Part shown: positions 45,741 to 54,037 of the stretch, piece by piece
Numbering within the stretch: position 1 is the stretch's first letter
Layout of the letters: every line of letters begins with the position of its first letter
Origin: Shinella zoogloeoides
Lineage (GTDB): Bacteria > Pseudomonadota > Alphaproteobacteria > Rhizobiales > Rhizobiaceae
Direction: 5' to 3'
DNA length: 64,000 bases
NCBI RefSeq assembly: GCF_022682305.1
Contig: NZ_CP093528.1
Location: 2,121,501 to 2,185,500, forward strand
Made by a program: the position numbers and the translations under genes
The notes under the pieces: model-generated
Database searches by the model: none
The model's input: the letters and a program-made list of their open reading frames with translations, nothing else
Told to the model about the DNA's origin: nothing

Positions 45741-46682
45741 TCAGTTTGCCGTGGAGGGCGTCGCCGCCGCACCGTTCGTCGTGCCCGAGGCGGCCGCCGG
45801 CCTGTTGCCCGAGGCGTTCTCGAAGAAGCGGAAGAACTCCGAACGCGGCGACAGGACGAGCGTCGTGTCGGCCGAGTTCATCGAGTCGCGGTAGGCGCTC
45901 ATCGAGCGGTAGAACTCGAAGAAGTCCGGGTCCTGCGAGAAGGCTTCGCCGAAGACGCGGTTGCGCTCGCCGTCGCCCTCGCCTCGCAGGATTTCCGAAT
46001 CGCGCTGGGCGGCCGCAACGAACTCGACGACCTGACGGTCTGCGATGGCTCGGCGGCGCTGGCCTTCCTCGTTACCGCGGGCGCGGATGAGTTCGGCTTC
46101 GGCAAGACGCTCGGCCTTCATGCGGTCGTAGGTCTGCTGCGAGACTTCCTGCGTCAGGTCCGTGCGGCGGATGCGCACGTCGGAGATCGTGAGGCCGAGG
46201 TTGGAGGCGTCGTTCGCCAGTTCGCCCCGCACTTCACGCATCATCGAGGCCCGTTCTTCCGAAAGGGCGGATTCGAAGCCGCGCAGACCGTAGACCCGGC
46301 GCAGCGCCGCGTCGAGACGGGTGCGCAGGCGCGCTTCCGCCGATTCCCGGTCGCCCGAGACCGCTTCGCGGAAGCGGCGGGCATCCGTGATCTTGTAGAC
46401 CACGAAGGCATCGACCTCGTAGAACTTGCCGCCCGAGACCTGGACGCGGATATCGTCGAGGTCGAAGCGCAGCGCCTGGTCCTGGATATACTGGACGCTG
46501 TCGGCATCCATGAAGCCGAAGGGCAGCTTGAAGTAGAGGCCCGGCTCGGACTTGACGTCCTGGATCTGGCCGAAGCGGATGACGATCGCCTGCTGGCGCT
46601 CGTTCACCACGAACACCGACGAGTAGACGATGAAGAGAAGAACGCCGGCGGCGATCAGGATGGCTGTTACGCGATTGCCCAT
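45741..46682 (-). CDS. hflC: FtsH protease modulator HflC
   Basis: SPFH/Band-7 membrane protein of 313 aa. An N-terminal membrane anchor (VTAILIAAGVLLFIVYSSVF) precedes the SPFH domain (FVVNERQQAIVIRFGQI). It assembles with HflK into a cage around FtsH and modulates its proteolysis. The start overlaps the hflK stop (TAATG). A C-terminal alanine/proline tail is weakly conserved. Confidence 0.96.
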   Translation of the reverse strand: MGNRVTAILIAAGVLLFIVYSSVFVVNERQQAIVIRFGQIQDVKSEPGLYFKLPFGFMDADSVQYIQDQALRFDLDDIRVQVSGGKFYEVDAFVVYKITDARRFREAVSGDRESAEARLRTRLDAALRRVYGLRGFESALSEERASMMREVRGELANDASNLGLTISDVRIRRTDLTQEVSQQTYDRMKAERLAEAELIRARGNEEGQRRRAIADRQVVEFVAAAQRDSEILRGEGDGERNRVFGEAFSQDPDFFEFYRSMSAYRDSMNSADTTLVLSPRSEFFRFFENASGNRPAAASGTTNGAAATPSTAN

Positions 46683-47800
46683 TACTGAGTGCCTCCCGCC
46701 TGCTGGCTGGTCGCCCGGCCGAGTTCGTTGAGGGGAAGGAAGGGAACCACGCCCTGTCCGTTCTGCTGCTCGTCGATGATGACCTTCTTGGAACTCTTCA
46801 TCACGCCTTCCATGGTTTCAAGGAAGAGACGCTTGCGCGTCACGTCGGGAGCGGCCTTGTACTGCTCGTAGACGGAAAGGAAGCGTGCCGCCTCACCTTC
46901 CGCTTCCTTGACGACGCGGTCCTTGTAGGCGGCCGCCTCTTCGCGGATCTGCGCGGCCTGACCGCGGGCAAGACCGAGCTTCTGGTTGGCGTACTGGTTG
47001 GCTTCCTCGACGAAGCGGTCTTCGTCCTGCTCGGCGCGCTGCACTTCGTCGAACGCATCGGCGACTTCGCGCGGCGGGGCCGCATCCTCGATGGCGACGG
47101 TGTTGATGGAGATACCCGCACCATAGGCGTCCATGGTCGCCTGGATCGTCGTCTTCACGCCCTCTGCGATCGCCTGACGGTTATCGCGGAAGATGTCCTG
47201 CGCCGGACGGCGGCCGACGACTTCGCGCATGGCGCTTTCGGCGACCTGCTGCAGCGTTTCGGCCGGATATTCCAGGTTAAAGAGATAGGCCTGCGGATCG
47301 GTGACCGAGTAGAGCACCGAGAACTGCACGTTCACGATGTTCTGGTCGCCCGTCAGCATCAGGCCGGAATTGTCGGAACCCGACGATGCCGCGCGGCGGC
47401 CGATATTCTGCTGCTGCTCGGTGATCTTGACGACTTCGACGGTCTCGAACGGCCACATGTGGAAATGCAGGCCGGGCATGGAGACTTCCTGCTTCGGCTT
47501 GCCGAAGCGCAGCTCGACGCCGCGCTCGTCCGGCTGGACGGTGTAGATGGCGTTCATCAGCCAGAAGACGCCGAGAAGCAGGAGCGCGATGACCACGATG
47601 CCGCCGTTGAAACCGCCGGGCATGACATTCTTGAGCTGGTCCTGGCCGCGCCGGATGATTTCCTCAAGGTCGGGCGGGCCGCCATTGCCGCCGCCACCAC
47701 CGCGCGGGCGGTTCGGTCCCTGCCCCCACGGCCCCTGATTGTTTCCGCCGCCGCCACCGCCCCAAGGGCCGCCGCCGCCGTTCTGATTGCTCCAGGGCAT
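46682..47800 (-). CDS. hflK: FtsH protease modulator HflK
   Basis: HflK, 372 aa. The N-terminus is glycine/asparagine-rich (MPWSNQNGGGGPWGG), then a membrane helix (GGIVVIALLLLGVFWLMNAI) and the SPFH domain (VQPDERGVELRFGKP). Start ATG 47800 follows AAAGAGGTATTG. Partner of HflC in the FtsH complex. It follows thyA and folA in the same direction, about 200 bp downstream. Confidence 0.96.
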   Translation of the reverse strand: MPWSNQNGGGGPWGGGGGGNNQGPWGQGPNRPRGGGGGNGGPPDLEEIIRRGQDQLKNVMPGGFNGGIVVIALLLLGVFWLMNAIYTVQPDERGVELRFGKPKQEVSMPGLHFHMWPFETVEVVKITEQQQNIGRRAASSGSDNSGLMLTGDQNIVNVQFSVLYSVTDPQAYLFNLEYPAETLQQVAESAMREVVGRRPAQDIFRDNRQAIAEGVKTTIQATMDAYGAGISINTVAIEDAAPPREVADAFDEVQRAEQDEDRFVEEANQYANQKLGLARGQAAQIREEAAAYKDRVVKEAEGEAARFLSVYEQYKAAPDVTRKRLFLETMEGVMKSSKKVIIDEQQNGQGVVPFLPLNELGRATSQQAGGTQ

Positions 47801-47997
47801 CAATACCTCTTTCGTTAAATCCCCTTGGAGCGCTTCCGCCAATGCGAAAACGCCCCATCGCTTGTTCTGAGTGTTTCGCGGATTGTTTCGCCGCGCAACG
47901 CTAGGTGAACCCGTTATAGGTATCCCTCGGGCACCTTTCAACAAATCCGGGGCGCGTTGTGCGCCCGTGCGGCAAAATAGTTCGTGATCGACGCGCC

Positions 47998-48519
47998 TTA
48001 TGCAGAGGTTTTCCGGCGCCAGGTGACGAAGCGCATGGCGTGGCTGTCCTTCTCGCCCTGCGGGATAGGCTCTTCCACGACCTTTTCGAACAGGGCCGGA
48101 TCAATTTTAGGAAAGCGCGTGTCGCCTTCCACATCCGCCTCGACATGGGTGACATGCAGGATATCCGCCCGGTCGAAGACCTGCGCGTAGATCTGCCCGC
48201 CACCGATGACGCAGATCTCGTCCACTCCGAGCAGCCGCGCCTCGCGCCCCGCCACGGCCAGCCCCTCGTCGAGCGAGGCGACGACATCCGCGCCCGGCGC
48301 CGAAAACGCCGTGTCGCGGGTGACGACGATATTCGGGCGCCCCGGCAGCGGACGGCCGATGGACTCCCAGGTCTTGCGGCCCATCAGCACCGGCTTGCCG
48401 AGCGTCAGTTGCTTGAAGCGCTTCAGGTCCGACGGCAACCGCCACGGCAGGTCGCCATCGCGGCCGATGACGCCGTTCCGCGCGACCGCGACGACGAGAA
48501 CGATCTTGGCTTGGCTCAT
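47998..48519 (-). CDS. folA: Dihydrofolate reductase
   Basis: FolA, 173 aa, reduces dihydrofolate with NADPH. Motifs: NGVIGRDGDLPWRLPSDLKR (substrate loop, catalytic Asp in the DLPW context), VLMGRKTWESIGRPLPGR (NADPH site) and ICVIGGGQIYAQ. It lies 15 bp after thyA, consistent with a thyA-folA operon coupling thymidylate synthesis to folate recycling. Confidence 0.97.
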   Translation of the reverse strand: MSQAKIVLVVAVARNGVIGRDGDLPWRLPSDLKRFKQLTLGKPVLMGRKTWESIGRPLPGRPNIVVTRDTAFSAPGADVVASLDEGLAVAGREARLLGVDEICVIGGGQIYAQVFDRADILHVTHVEADVEGDTRFPKIDPALFEKVVEEPIPQGEKDSHAMRFVTWRRKTSA

Positions 48520-48534
48520 GCGGCTTTCCCCAAA

Positions 48535-49329
48535 TCAGACGGCGATGGGCGCCTTGATGCTTGAATCGGCTTCGTAGCCGACCAGTTCGAAGTCCTCGAA
48601 TTTGAAGGAGAAAAGGTCCTTCACATCCGGATTGATCTTCATGAAGGGCAGCGGCTTCGGCTTGCGCGTCATCTGCATGCGCACCTGCTCGAAATGGTTG
48701 GCGTAGATATGGGCGTCGCCGAGCGTATGGACGAAATCGCCCGGCTGGAGGCCCGTCACCTGCGCCACCATCATGGTCAGCAACGCATAGGAGGCGATGT
48801 TGAAGGGCACGCCGAGGAAGATATCGGCGGAACGCTGGTAGAGCTGGCAGGAGAGCCTGCCGTCCGCGACATGGAACTGGAACAGGCAATGGCACGGCGG
48901 CAGCGCCATCTCGTCGACCAGCGCAGGATTCCAGGCCGAGACGATATGGCGGCGCGAATTCGGATTGTTCCGGATGCTGTCGACCACCGCGACGATCTGA
49001 TCGAGATGGCGGCCGTCATGGGTCGGCCAGGAACGCCACTGGTAGCCGTAGACCGGGCCGAGATCGCCGTTCGCATCGGCCCACTCGTCCCAGATGGTGA
49101 CGCCGTTGTCGCGCAGATAGGCGATGTTGGTGTCGCCCTTCAGGAACCACAGCAGTTCATGGATGATGGAGCGCAGGTGCAGCTTCTTGGTGGTCAGCAC
49201 CGGGAAACCTTCGGCAAGGTCGAAGCGCATCTGGTAGCCGAAGACGCCGCGCGTGCCCGTGCCGGTCCGGTCTGCGCGGTCGGAGCCGTTTTCCATCACA
49301 TGGGCGAGAAGGTCGAGATATTGCTGCAT
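48535..49329 (-). CDS. thyA: Thymidylate synthase
   Basis: ThyA, 264 aa, methylates dUMP using methylene-tetrahydrofolate. The catalytic Cys is in [12 protein letters not shown]; nucleotide contacts include [20 protein letters not shown] and [10 protein letters not shown]. Length equals the E. coli enzyme. First gene of the thyA-folA pair. Confidence 0.98.
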   Translation of the reverse strand: MQQYLDLLAHVMENGSDRADRTGTGTRGVFGYQMRFDLAEGFPVLTTKKLHLRSIIHELLWFLKGDTNIAYLRDNGVTIWDEWADANGDLGPVYGYQWRSWPTHDGRHLDQIVAVVDSIRNNPNSRRHIVSAWNPALVDEMALPPCHCLFQFHVADGRLSCQLYQRSADIFLGVPFNIASYALLTMMVAQVTGLQPGDFVHTLGDAHIYANHFEQVRMQMTRKPKPLPFMKINPDVKDLFSFKFEDFELVGYEADSSIKAPIAV

Positions 49330-49416
49330 GGCCGCCGTCGATTCGTTATCCAGCGTAAGATATTAGAGCCGAAGCGGCGGCGGCCAAAGGGTGAAATGGA
49401 TTTTTCCCGGCTTTCC

Positions 49417-49728
49417 TCAGGCGAGCGCGTCGAGTTTTCCGAGTTCCTTGGCGGCGAGGTAGTAGAACGTCACGCGCGACTTGGTGCGGTCGTCGGCCAT
49501 CGCCTTGCACACGGCCTCGACCGCCTTGTCGGCGGCGTCCCCGGTAATGCCGAGCTTCTTGCCGCACCACTTCTCCTTCACGCGGTTCAGCTCTTCGGGA
49601 TCGGTGCAGGAGACGAGGGAGGAGTCACGGTTGCGCAATGCGATGCCGAGATGCGTCACGATCTTCTTGACGATGGCCTCGTCGGCACCGCTGTCATACT
49701 TGCGGACATCTGCGAGATAGTCGGTCAT
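49417..49728 (-). CDS. DUF2853 family protein
   Basis: Small soluble protein of 103 aa matching the DUF2853 pattern (MTDYLADVRKYDSGADEAIV, then HLGIALRNRDSSLVSCTD). All-alpha, function unknown. AGGAGACACC precedes the ATG. It lies 87 bp upstream of thyA on the same strand but probably forms its own unit. Confidence 0.85.
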   Translation of the reverse strand: MTDYLADVRKYDSGADEAIVKKIVTHLGIALRNRDSSLVSCTDPEELNRVKEKWCGKKLGITGDAADKAVEAVCKAMADDRTKSRVTFYYLAAKELGKLDALA

Positions 49729-49961
49729 GGTGTCTCCTCTACGGTCACTCGGCGTCCGTCATCATGACGGACCTGCCGCGCCGCCATGTTTTCATGCTGT
49801 AATGGCAAGTCAAGCACGAATGAATGCTCGGTCCGCCGAATACGCGATTGCCACATCGTTCGGTTTTACTTCGCGGTTTTTGCACTTTCTGAAGGAATAG
49901 GACGTAAAGGTGCCCATGCGGCCACGGATGGGTATGCCGCGGGCAACGACGGTGGCGGCAG

Positions 49962-51290
49962 TTGAGACAGGCCGAGGACTATTCGCAGAGATTCTGGCTG
50001 GCCTACGGCATGGCCTGCCTCGCCGTGGCAGGAATGTCGTTCGGCTGGGGCATCGTCTTCGCGCTGCGGCATGCCTGGGCGCTCGTCATCATCGATATCG
50101 CCGTCATCGCCGTCGCCATCATGAGCTTTCTTCTGGCGCGCCGGCGCCGGCTTTCGGCGGCCCTGCTCTTCTCGCAGGCCGCCTTCCTCGCCATCATTCT
50201 CGTGTTCTGCCTCGTCTTCGACGTGCCGAACGGCGTAGCGCCGCGGGTCACGCACCTTTTCCTCCTCGTTCTCGCGCTGCTCGGCTACATCAACTACCAG
50301 CGGGAGCGCTCGCGCCTCCAGTTCACCGTCATCGCACTCTGTCTCCTGGCCTTCGTGGTCTTCGCCAGCACGCATGTTTCCGTACCCTTCGCCCAGCCGA
50401 TCCCGGACGAATTCCGGACCCTGGGCACCTGGATCAATTCGGTCATCGCCATCGCCATGCTCTGCGGCGCGGTCTATGTGATGCGGCTGAAATTCGCCCG
50501 GAACCTGGACATAGCGCGCGATATCAGAAGCGCACTCACAAACCGGGAATTCGAGCTTTTCTACCAGCCGCAGGTGGACGAAGCCGGCGTGGCGACCGGC
50601 GCGGAGGCTCTCCTGCGCCGCAAGCGGCCGGATGGCGGCCATATACCGCCGGCCGCGTTCATTCCCGCCGCCGAGCAGGCCGGCCTGATGCCCGAAATCG
50701 GCGACTGGGTGCTTGGCGAAGCCTGCCGGACCCTTGCCTTCTGGCAGCAGGACGCCGCGACACGCCATCTGAAACTGGCGATCAACGTCAATGCCGACCA
50801 GTTCATGAAGCCGGATTTCGTCGAGACCCTGATGGCGCGGATCGCCGCGCGCGAACTGGACCCGACCCGCCTCAAGCTCGAGCTGACCGAAAGCATGATG
50901 GCCGCCGATATCGATATCGTCGCCGGGAAGATGCGCGCGCTGAGCGCCGCCGGCATCACTATTTCGCTCGACGATTTCGGCACCGGCTATTCCTCGCTCA
51001 GCCACCTGCGCCGCCTGCCGGTCCACGAGATCAAGATCGACCGCTCCTTCGTGCAGGAGGCCCCGGAGAGCAAGCGCAACCGCATCCTCCTGAAAAGCAT
51101 CTTCGACATTGCCGGCATGCTGGAATTCTCGGTCGTCGCGGAAGGCATCGAGACGAAGGAGCAACTGCTGCTGCTGCAATCCTACGGCTGCACCGCCTTC
51201 CAGGGCTACTATTTCGGCCGCCCCGTGCCCTTCGCCGAGTTCCAGAAGCAATGGGCGGGCGAAGCACCGTCGCTGGCCGCAAGCGCCTGA
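49962..51290 (+). CDS. Membrane EAL-domain protein (putative c-di-GMP phosphodiesterase)
   Basis: Protein of about 442 aa. The N-terminal 180 residues hold five or six membrane helices; the C-terminal 250 residues are an EAL domain. Catalytic motifs are intact: AEALLR (EAL), NVNADQF, LELTES, LDDFGTGYSSLSHL (loop 6), IKIDRSFVQ and EGIET. It should hydrolyse c-di-GMP at the membrane. There is no GGDEF partner domain. TTG 49962 is the listed start, but an ATG at 50010 is an alternative since no strong ribosome site is visible. It is the last backbone gene before the ssrA-associated element. Confidence 0.9.
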   Translation: MRQAEDYSQRFWLAYGMACLAVAGMSFGWGIVFALRHAWALVIIDIAVIAVAIMSFLLARRRRLSAALLFSQAAFLAIILVFCLVFDVPNGVAPRVTHLFLLVLALLGYINYQRERSRLQFTVIALCLLAFVVFASTHVSVPFAQPIPDEFRTLGTWINSVIAIAMLCGAVYVMRLKFARNLDIARDIRSALTNREFELFYQPQVDEAGVATGAEALLRRKRPDGGHIPPAAFIPAAEQAGLMPEIGDWVLGEACRTLAFWQQDAATRHLKLAINVNADQFMKPDFVETLMARIAARELDPTRLKLELTESMMAADIDIVAGKMRALSAAGITISLDDFGTGYSSLSHLRRLPVHEIKIDRSFVQEAPESKRNRILLKSIFDIAGMLEFSVVAEGIETKEQLLLLQSYGCTAFQGYYFGRPVPFAEFQKQWAGEAPSLAASA

Positions 51291-51322
51291 TCCCGCCTTG
51301 AAAAAATCCCTGTCACAAAGCC

Positions 51323-51351
51323 CTTTCCATGCGCGGCGGGAATGCCTATAT
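51323..51351 (+). promoter_or_regulatory. Native ssrA promoter (stranded)
   Basis: CTTTCC (51323-51328), 17-bp spacer, CTATAT (51346-51351). This matches the alphaproteobacterial sigma-70 pattern CTTGAC-17-CTATAT. It is immediately upstream of the truncated acceptor-piece sequence and has the same spacing as the promoter at 58211-58239, so I take it as the original ssrA promoter left behind by the insertion. Confidence 0.75.
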
Positions 51352-51356
51352 GTGGA

Positions 51357-51420
51357 GTGCTGCTTCGGCAGCTATGGCAATAAACGGGCGGTGTAATAAA
51401 CCCATTGGACCCGGGGGCGG
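51357..51420 (+). ncRNA. Truncated tmRNA acceptor-piece remnant
   Basis: This stretch aligns, with one single-base gap, to the first 65 or so bases of the acceptor piece at 58246-58310: hairpin GCTGC-ttcg-GCAGC versus GCTCC-gcaa-GGAG, then shared CTATGGC, TAAAC, AATA and GGAC-CGG blocks. A small stem changes in compensating fashion (GGG/CCC here, CCT/AGG there). The remnant breaks off in the T-arm region and lacks the CCA end, so it cannot make functional tmRNA alone. Confidence 0.78.
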
Positions 51421-51445
51421 TATATGAGTTCCGCCGACACCGGGT
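51409..51445. repeat. Nested palindrome at the left ssrA junction
   Basis: ACCCGG (51409-51414) pairs with CCGGGT (51440-51445), and inside GGCGG (51416-51420) pairs with CCGCC (51431-51435) around a 10-base loop. It begins within the acceptor remnant and ends in element sequence. It may be the recombination core or a recombinase-binding structure. Confidence 0.5.
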
Positions 51446-51578
51446 TGACTTGCCAGCAACATCTAAATTCTCTTTGTCGATTTCCGCTTATCCATAAGCT
51501 GCGCGCAGTCGGTCGAGTTGCGCCAAACGCCCTTAACCCTTCTTTGTATCCTCGGGGGTCCGGGGGCAGACAGCCCCC

Positions 51579-52009
51579 GCCTTGAGCCCGTGCCTTGAGC
51601 CCGTGCCTTGAGCCCGTGCCTTGAGCCCGTGCCTTGAGCCCGTGCCTTGAGCCCGTGCCTTGAGCCCGTGCCTTGAGCCCGTGCCTTGAGCCCGTGCCTT
51701 GAGCCCGTGCCTTGAGCCCGTGCCTTGAGCCCGTGCCTTGAGCCCGTGCCTTGAGCCCGTGCCTTGAGCCCGTGCCTTGAGCCCGTGTGCCTTGAGCCCG
51801 TGCCTTGAGCCCGTGCCTTGAGCCCGTGCCTTGAGCCCGTGCCTTGAGCCCGTGCCTTGAGCCCGTGCCTTGAGCCCGTGCCTTGAGCCCGTGCCTTGAG
51901 CCCGTGCCTTGAGCCCGTGCCTTGAGCCCGTGCCTTGAGCCCGTGCCTTGAGCCCGTGCCTTGAGCCCGTGCCTTGAGCCCGTGCCTTGAGCCCGTGCCT
52001 TGAGCCCGT
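51579..52009. repeat. Tandem array of 33 copies of a 13-bp unit
   Basis: Unit GCCTTGAGCCCGT repeated head to tail over 431 bp with essentially no substitutions. One copy, near 51788, has an extra GT, so the array is 33 x 13 + 2. Perfect identity implies recent expansion or active homogenisation. Because 13 is not a multiple of 3, all three minus-strand frames read the same 13-residue repeat; I do not consider it coding. Confidence 0.97.
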
Positions 52010-52109
52010 GCCGTGCCGTGCCGTGCCGTGCCGTGCCGTGCCGTGCCGTGCCGTGCCGTGCCGTGCCGTGCCGTGCCGTGCCGTGCCGTGCCGTGCCGTG
52101 CCGTGCCGT
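52010..52109. repeat. Tandem array of 20 copies of a 5-bp unit
   Basis: Directly abutting the 13-bp array is GCCGT repeated exactly 20 times (100 bp). GCCGT equals the 13-mer with its inner TTGAGCCC removed, so the short array probably arose from a deleted copy of the long unit and then expanded. Confidence 0.97.
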
Positions 52110-52654
52110 TAACCCTTTCACGGTCATCGCATCCCTGCTGTACCGTACGAACATACTTACACAATAATCAGAGTAAGTCAATGTTATTATTATATTTTTC
52201 CGCCAAACCTCACCAGGAAACTCAAAATCACTTCGTTTTTCGGAGCAAAGCCCGGCCAACGCAACCAAACCTTTAATTAGACACTTCTGCTCAGTCTTAT
52301 GAAATAGTTCACCAACTCGACTCGGAAAAATTGACAAAACTGGAGATGAGCGACGTCAAGCGGTCAGCCCCTTGAATAAAAAAATATTTCAGGGACGATC
52401 ACGAAAAATATCTACATATATACCTTGAATACTACTTCAAACTGGAACCTTAAATTAATTTAATCAAAGACTCCACACCAAAATCGAAAGCTCGATATCA
52501 AAATAAAAGACACCAACAAAAAGAATTTCAAAAACCACGTTAAGTATTATTATTCATACATTTAATTTTTCCCAAATCAAATAAAATTATATTTTCTTCC
52601 ATTAAATTTATAATTGCCGTATCGAATTTATAAATTTTCATTGAGGCGAGATGG

Positions 52655-54034
52655 ATGGCTTCAGTACATATTCCACGCCGCGCGGAACAAAAAGGCATTC
52701 GCAGGTTCGGCGATAAAACACCGTACATACTGGATTCCGGCGATCGTTACCTTGAGGGAGTTAATCACTACATCCACGATCGAATTCGCGGAAAGATTAA
52801 CCCTGGAGACCTCTCCCGTCCAAAGTCCATGCTTCGCAAGCTTTCTGCAACCACGGCCCGAGCGATCGTCTCCGCGATCTGCGACGGCACCAATTTTTTG
52901 GAAAGCGAGATTTCTCACCCATCGCTTGGGTCGCTGAACTGGCTTGATGCACGAGCGTGGATGTTCAATGAGCTCTATGAGCAAGCAATGGCAAAAGGGT
53001 TTTGGACGCAATCGTTCTGGAAGCAAGGGATCGCCGAACCACTCGCCTATAACCACACCATTAAAGTCCGGGTTGCGGAAAACCTGCGGTGTGGCAGATG
53101 GCTCGAACTTAATGGCTACATAAAGAACTTTAGTGACGAGTCTGACGCTGGTGACGTACCGCGTCACATCATGGAGGCAAACAGAAGCCTCGCGACTGTC
53201 AAGGCTAACCTCGCCCCGCAAAGCGCTTGCCAGATTGGGAAGCGACAGAATCCTGCGCACGGCATACCTCCGCCTATCGAAGAAATTTTTGCGTTCATCC
53301 AGGCACTGCCAACAGAAACGTCCAAGCTTGTTTCTATATTACTCTACGATACTGGTATGCGCGCAGAAGAAGTGGTGGAGAATACAAAAGTTCCATCTTC
53401 TTGGGCCGGCGCGCCACGGAAAACCGACGAGAGCATCGGTTTCTTGCCCGATGTAGACGCATTCTGGGCTGACACATCCTCTTCTCTCGCGGAATGCAAA
53501 TGGAAGATAGTCGGGAAAGGGAACAAAATTCGATTTGTACGCGCCTCCCCGCGGACCCTTCGCGCAATGTGGAGGTACTGGGCCACGACTAGAAAGAAAC
53601 TCATTCAACGGTGTCGATCTTCGAGGGACAGGACTACCGATACACTTTTTTTGAACTGCCGCGGCAAGCCGCACAGCTACCACAATCAGTTCTCCGCCAT
53701 GAGATCGACAAATATCCTTCTTGGCCGCGATTATAGGATAACGCAGCATATCTTACGGCACGCCCATGCATGCACTTACATGGAGACAGCAATCTGCGCC
53801 GAAATGAAGTCCAGAAACATCGATATTAACAAAGCCAGCTACGAGGATTTCATGAGGATCGGAGAAGGAGTCCAACTCCTTCTTATGAACGATCTCGGCC
53901 ATGAATTGATGGCGACAACCGAGAAGTACCTGAAAATGCTCGCACATGGAAAAATCGGGCTTCGGTATCAGATGGCGTTCAACGACAGACTCGACGAATT
54001 AGGCGATTTCGACAACTTCAGCGAGGCTGAGTAA
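52655..54034 (+). CDS. Tyrosine recombinase 1 of the ssrA element (catalytically complete)
   Basis: Site-specific recombinase of 459 aa. All catalytic positions are present: Arg236 (YDTGMRAEEV), Lys288 (VGKGNK), His365-x-x-Arg368 (QHILRHAH), His416 (DLGHEL) and Tyr425 (TTEKYLKM). The N-terminal half should bind core DNA. GAGG lies 8 bp before the ATG. It is first in a four-gene operon, followed after 3 bp by recombinase 2. Large multi-recombinase operons recall Tn554 TnpA/B/C and other trio elements; the exact family is not assigned. Confidence 0.88.
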   Translation: MASVHIPRRAEQKGIRRFGDKTPYILDSGDRYLEGVNHYIHDRIRGKINPGDLSRPKSMLRKLSATTARAIVSAICDGTNFLESEISHPSLGSLNWLDARAWMFNELYEQAMAKGFWTQSFWKQGIAEPLAYNHTIKVRVAENLRCGRWLELNGYIKNFSDESDAGDVPRHIMEANRSLATVKANLAPQSACQIGKRQNPAHGIPPPIEEIFAFIQALPTETSKLVSILLYDTGMRAEEVVENTKVPSSWAGAPRKTDESIGFLPDVDAFWADTSSSLAECKWKIVGKGNKIRFVRASPRTLRAMWRYWATTRKKLIQRCRSSRDRTTDTLFLNCRGKPHSYHNQFSAMRSTNILLGRDYRITQHILRHAHACTYMETAICAEMKSRNIDINKASYEDFMRIGEGVQLLLMNDLGHELMATTEKYLKMLAHGKIGLRYQMAFNDRLDELGDFDNFSEAE

Positions 54035-54037
54035 CTG

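Larger units (their letters stand above)
51291..52654. other. Non-coding left end of the ssrA element
   Basis: About 1.36 kb without a credible gene. In order: ssrA-like promoter and truncated acceptor piece (51323-51420), a nested palindrome at the break (51409-51445), a GGGGGC/GCCCCC hairpin (51562-51578), the 13-bp and 5-bp tandem arrays (51579-52109), then about 540 bp of very AT-rich DNA that probably holds the promoter of the recombinase operon. The 9-mer TTAACCCTT occurs on both sides of the arrays (51533 and 52109). Long minus-strand open frames here arise only from the repeat. Confidence 0.6.

Noticed and set aside
51579..52009. CRISPR array
   Set aside because: The repeats are contiguous with no spacers and only 13 bp long; no cas genes are nearby.
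51372..52337. Long minus-strand open frames of 233-321 codons across the tandem arrays
   Set aside because: They consist almost wholly of the 13-bp and 5-bp repeats. Because 13 is not divisible by 3, every frame reads the same repeat, so openness follows from the unit lacking stops and is not evidence of coding.
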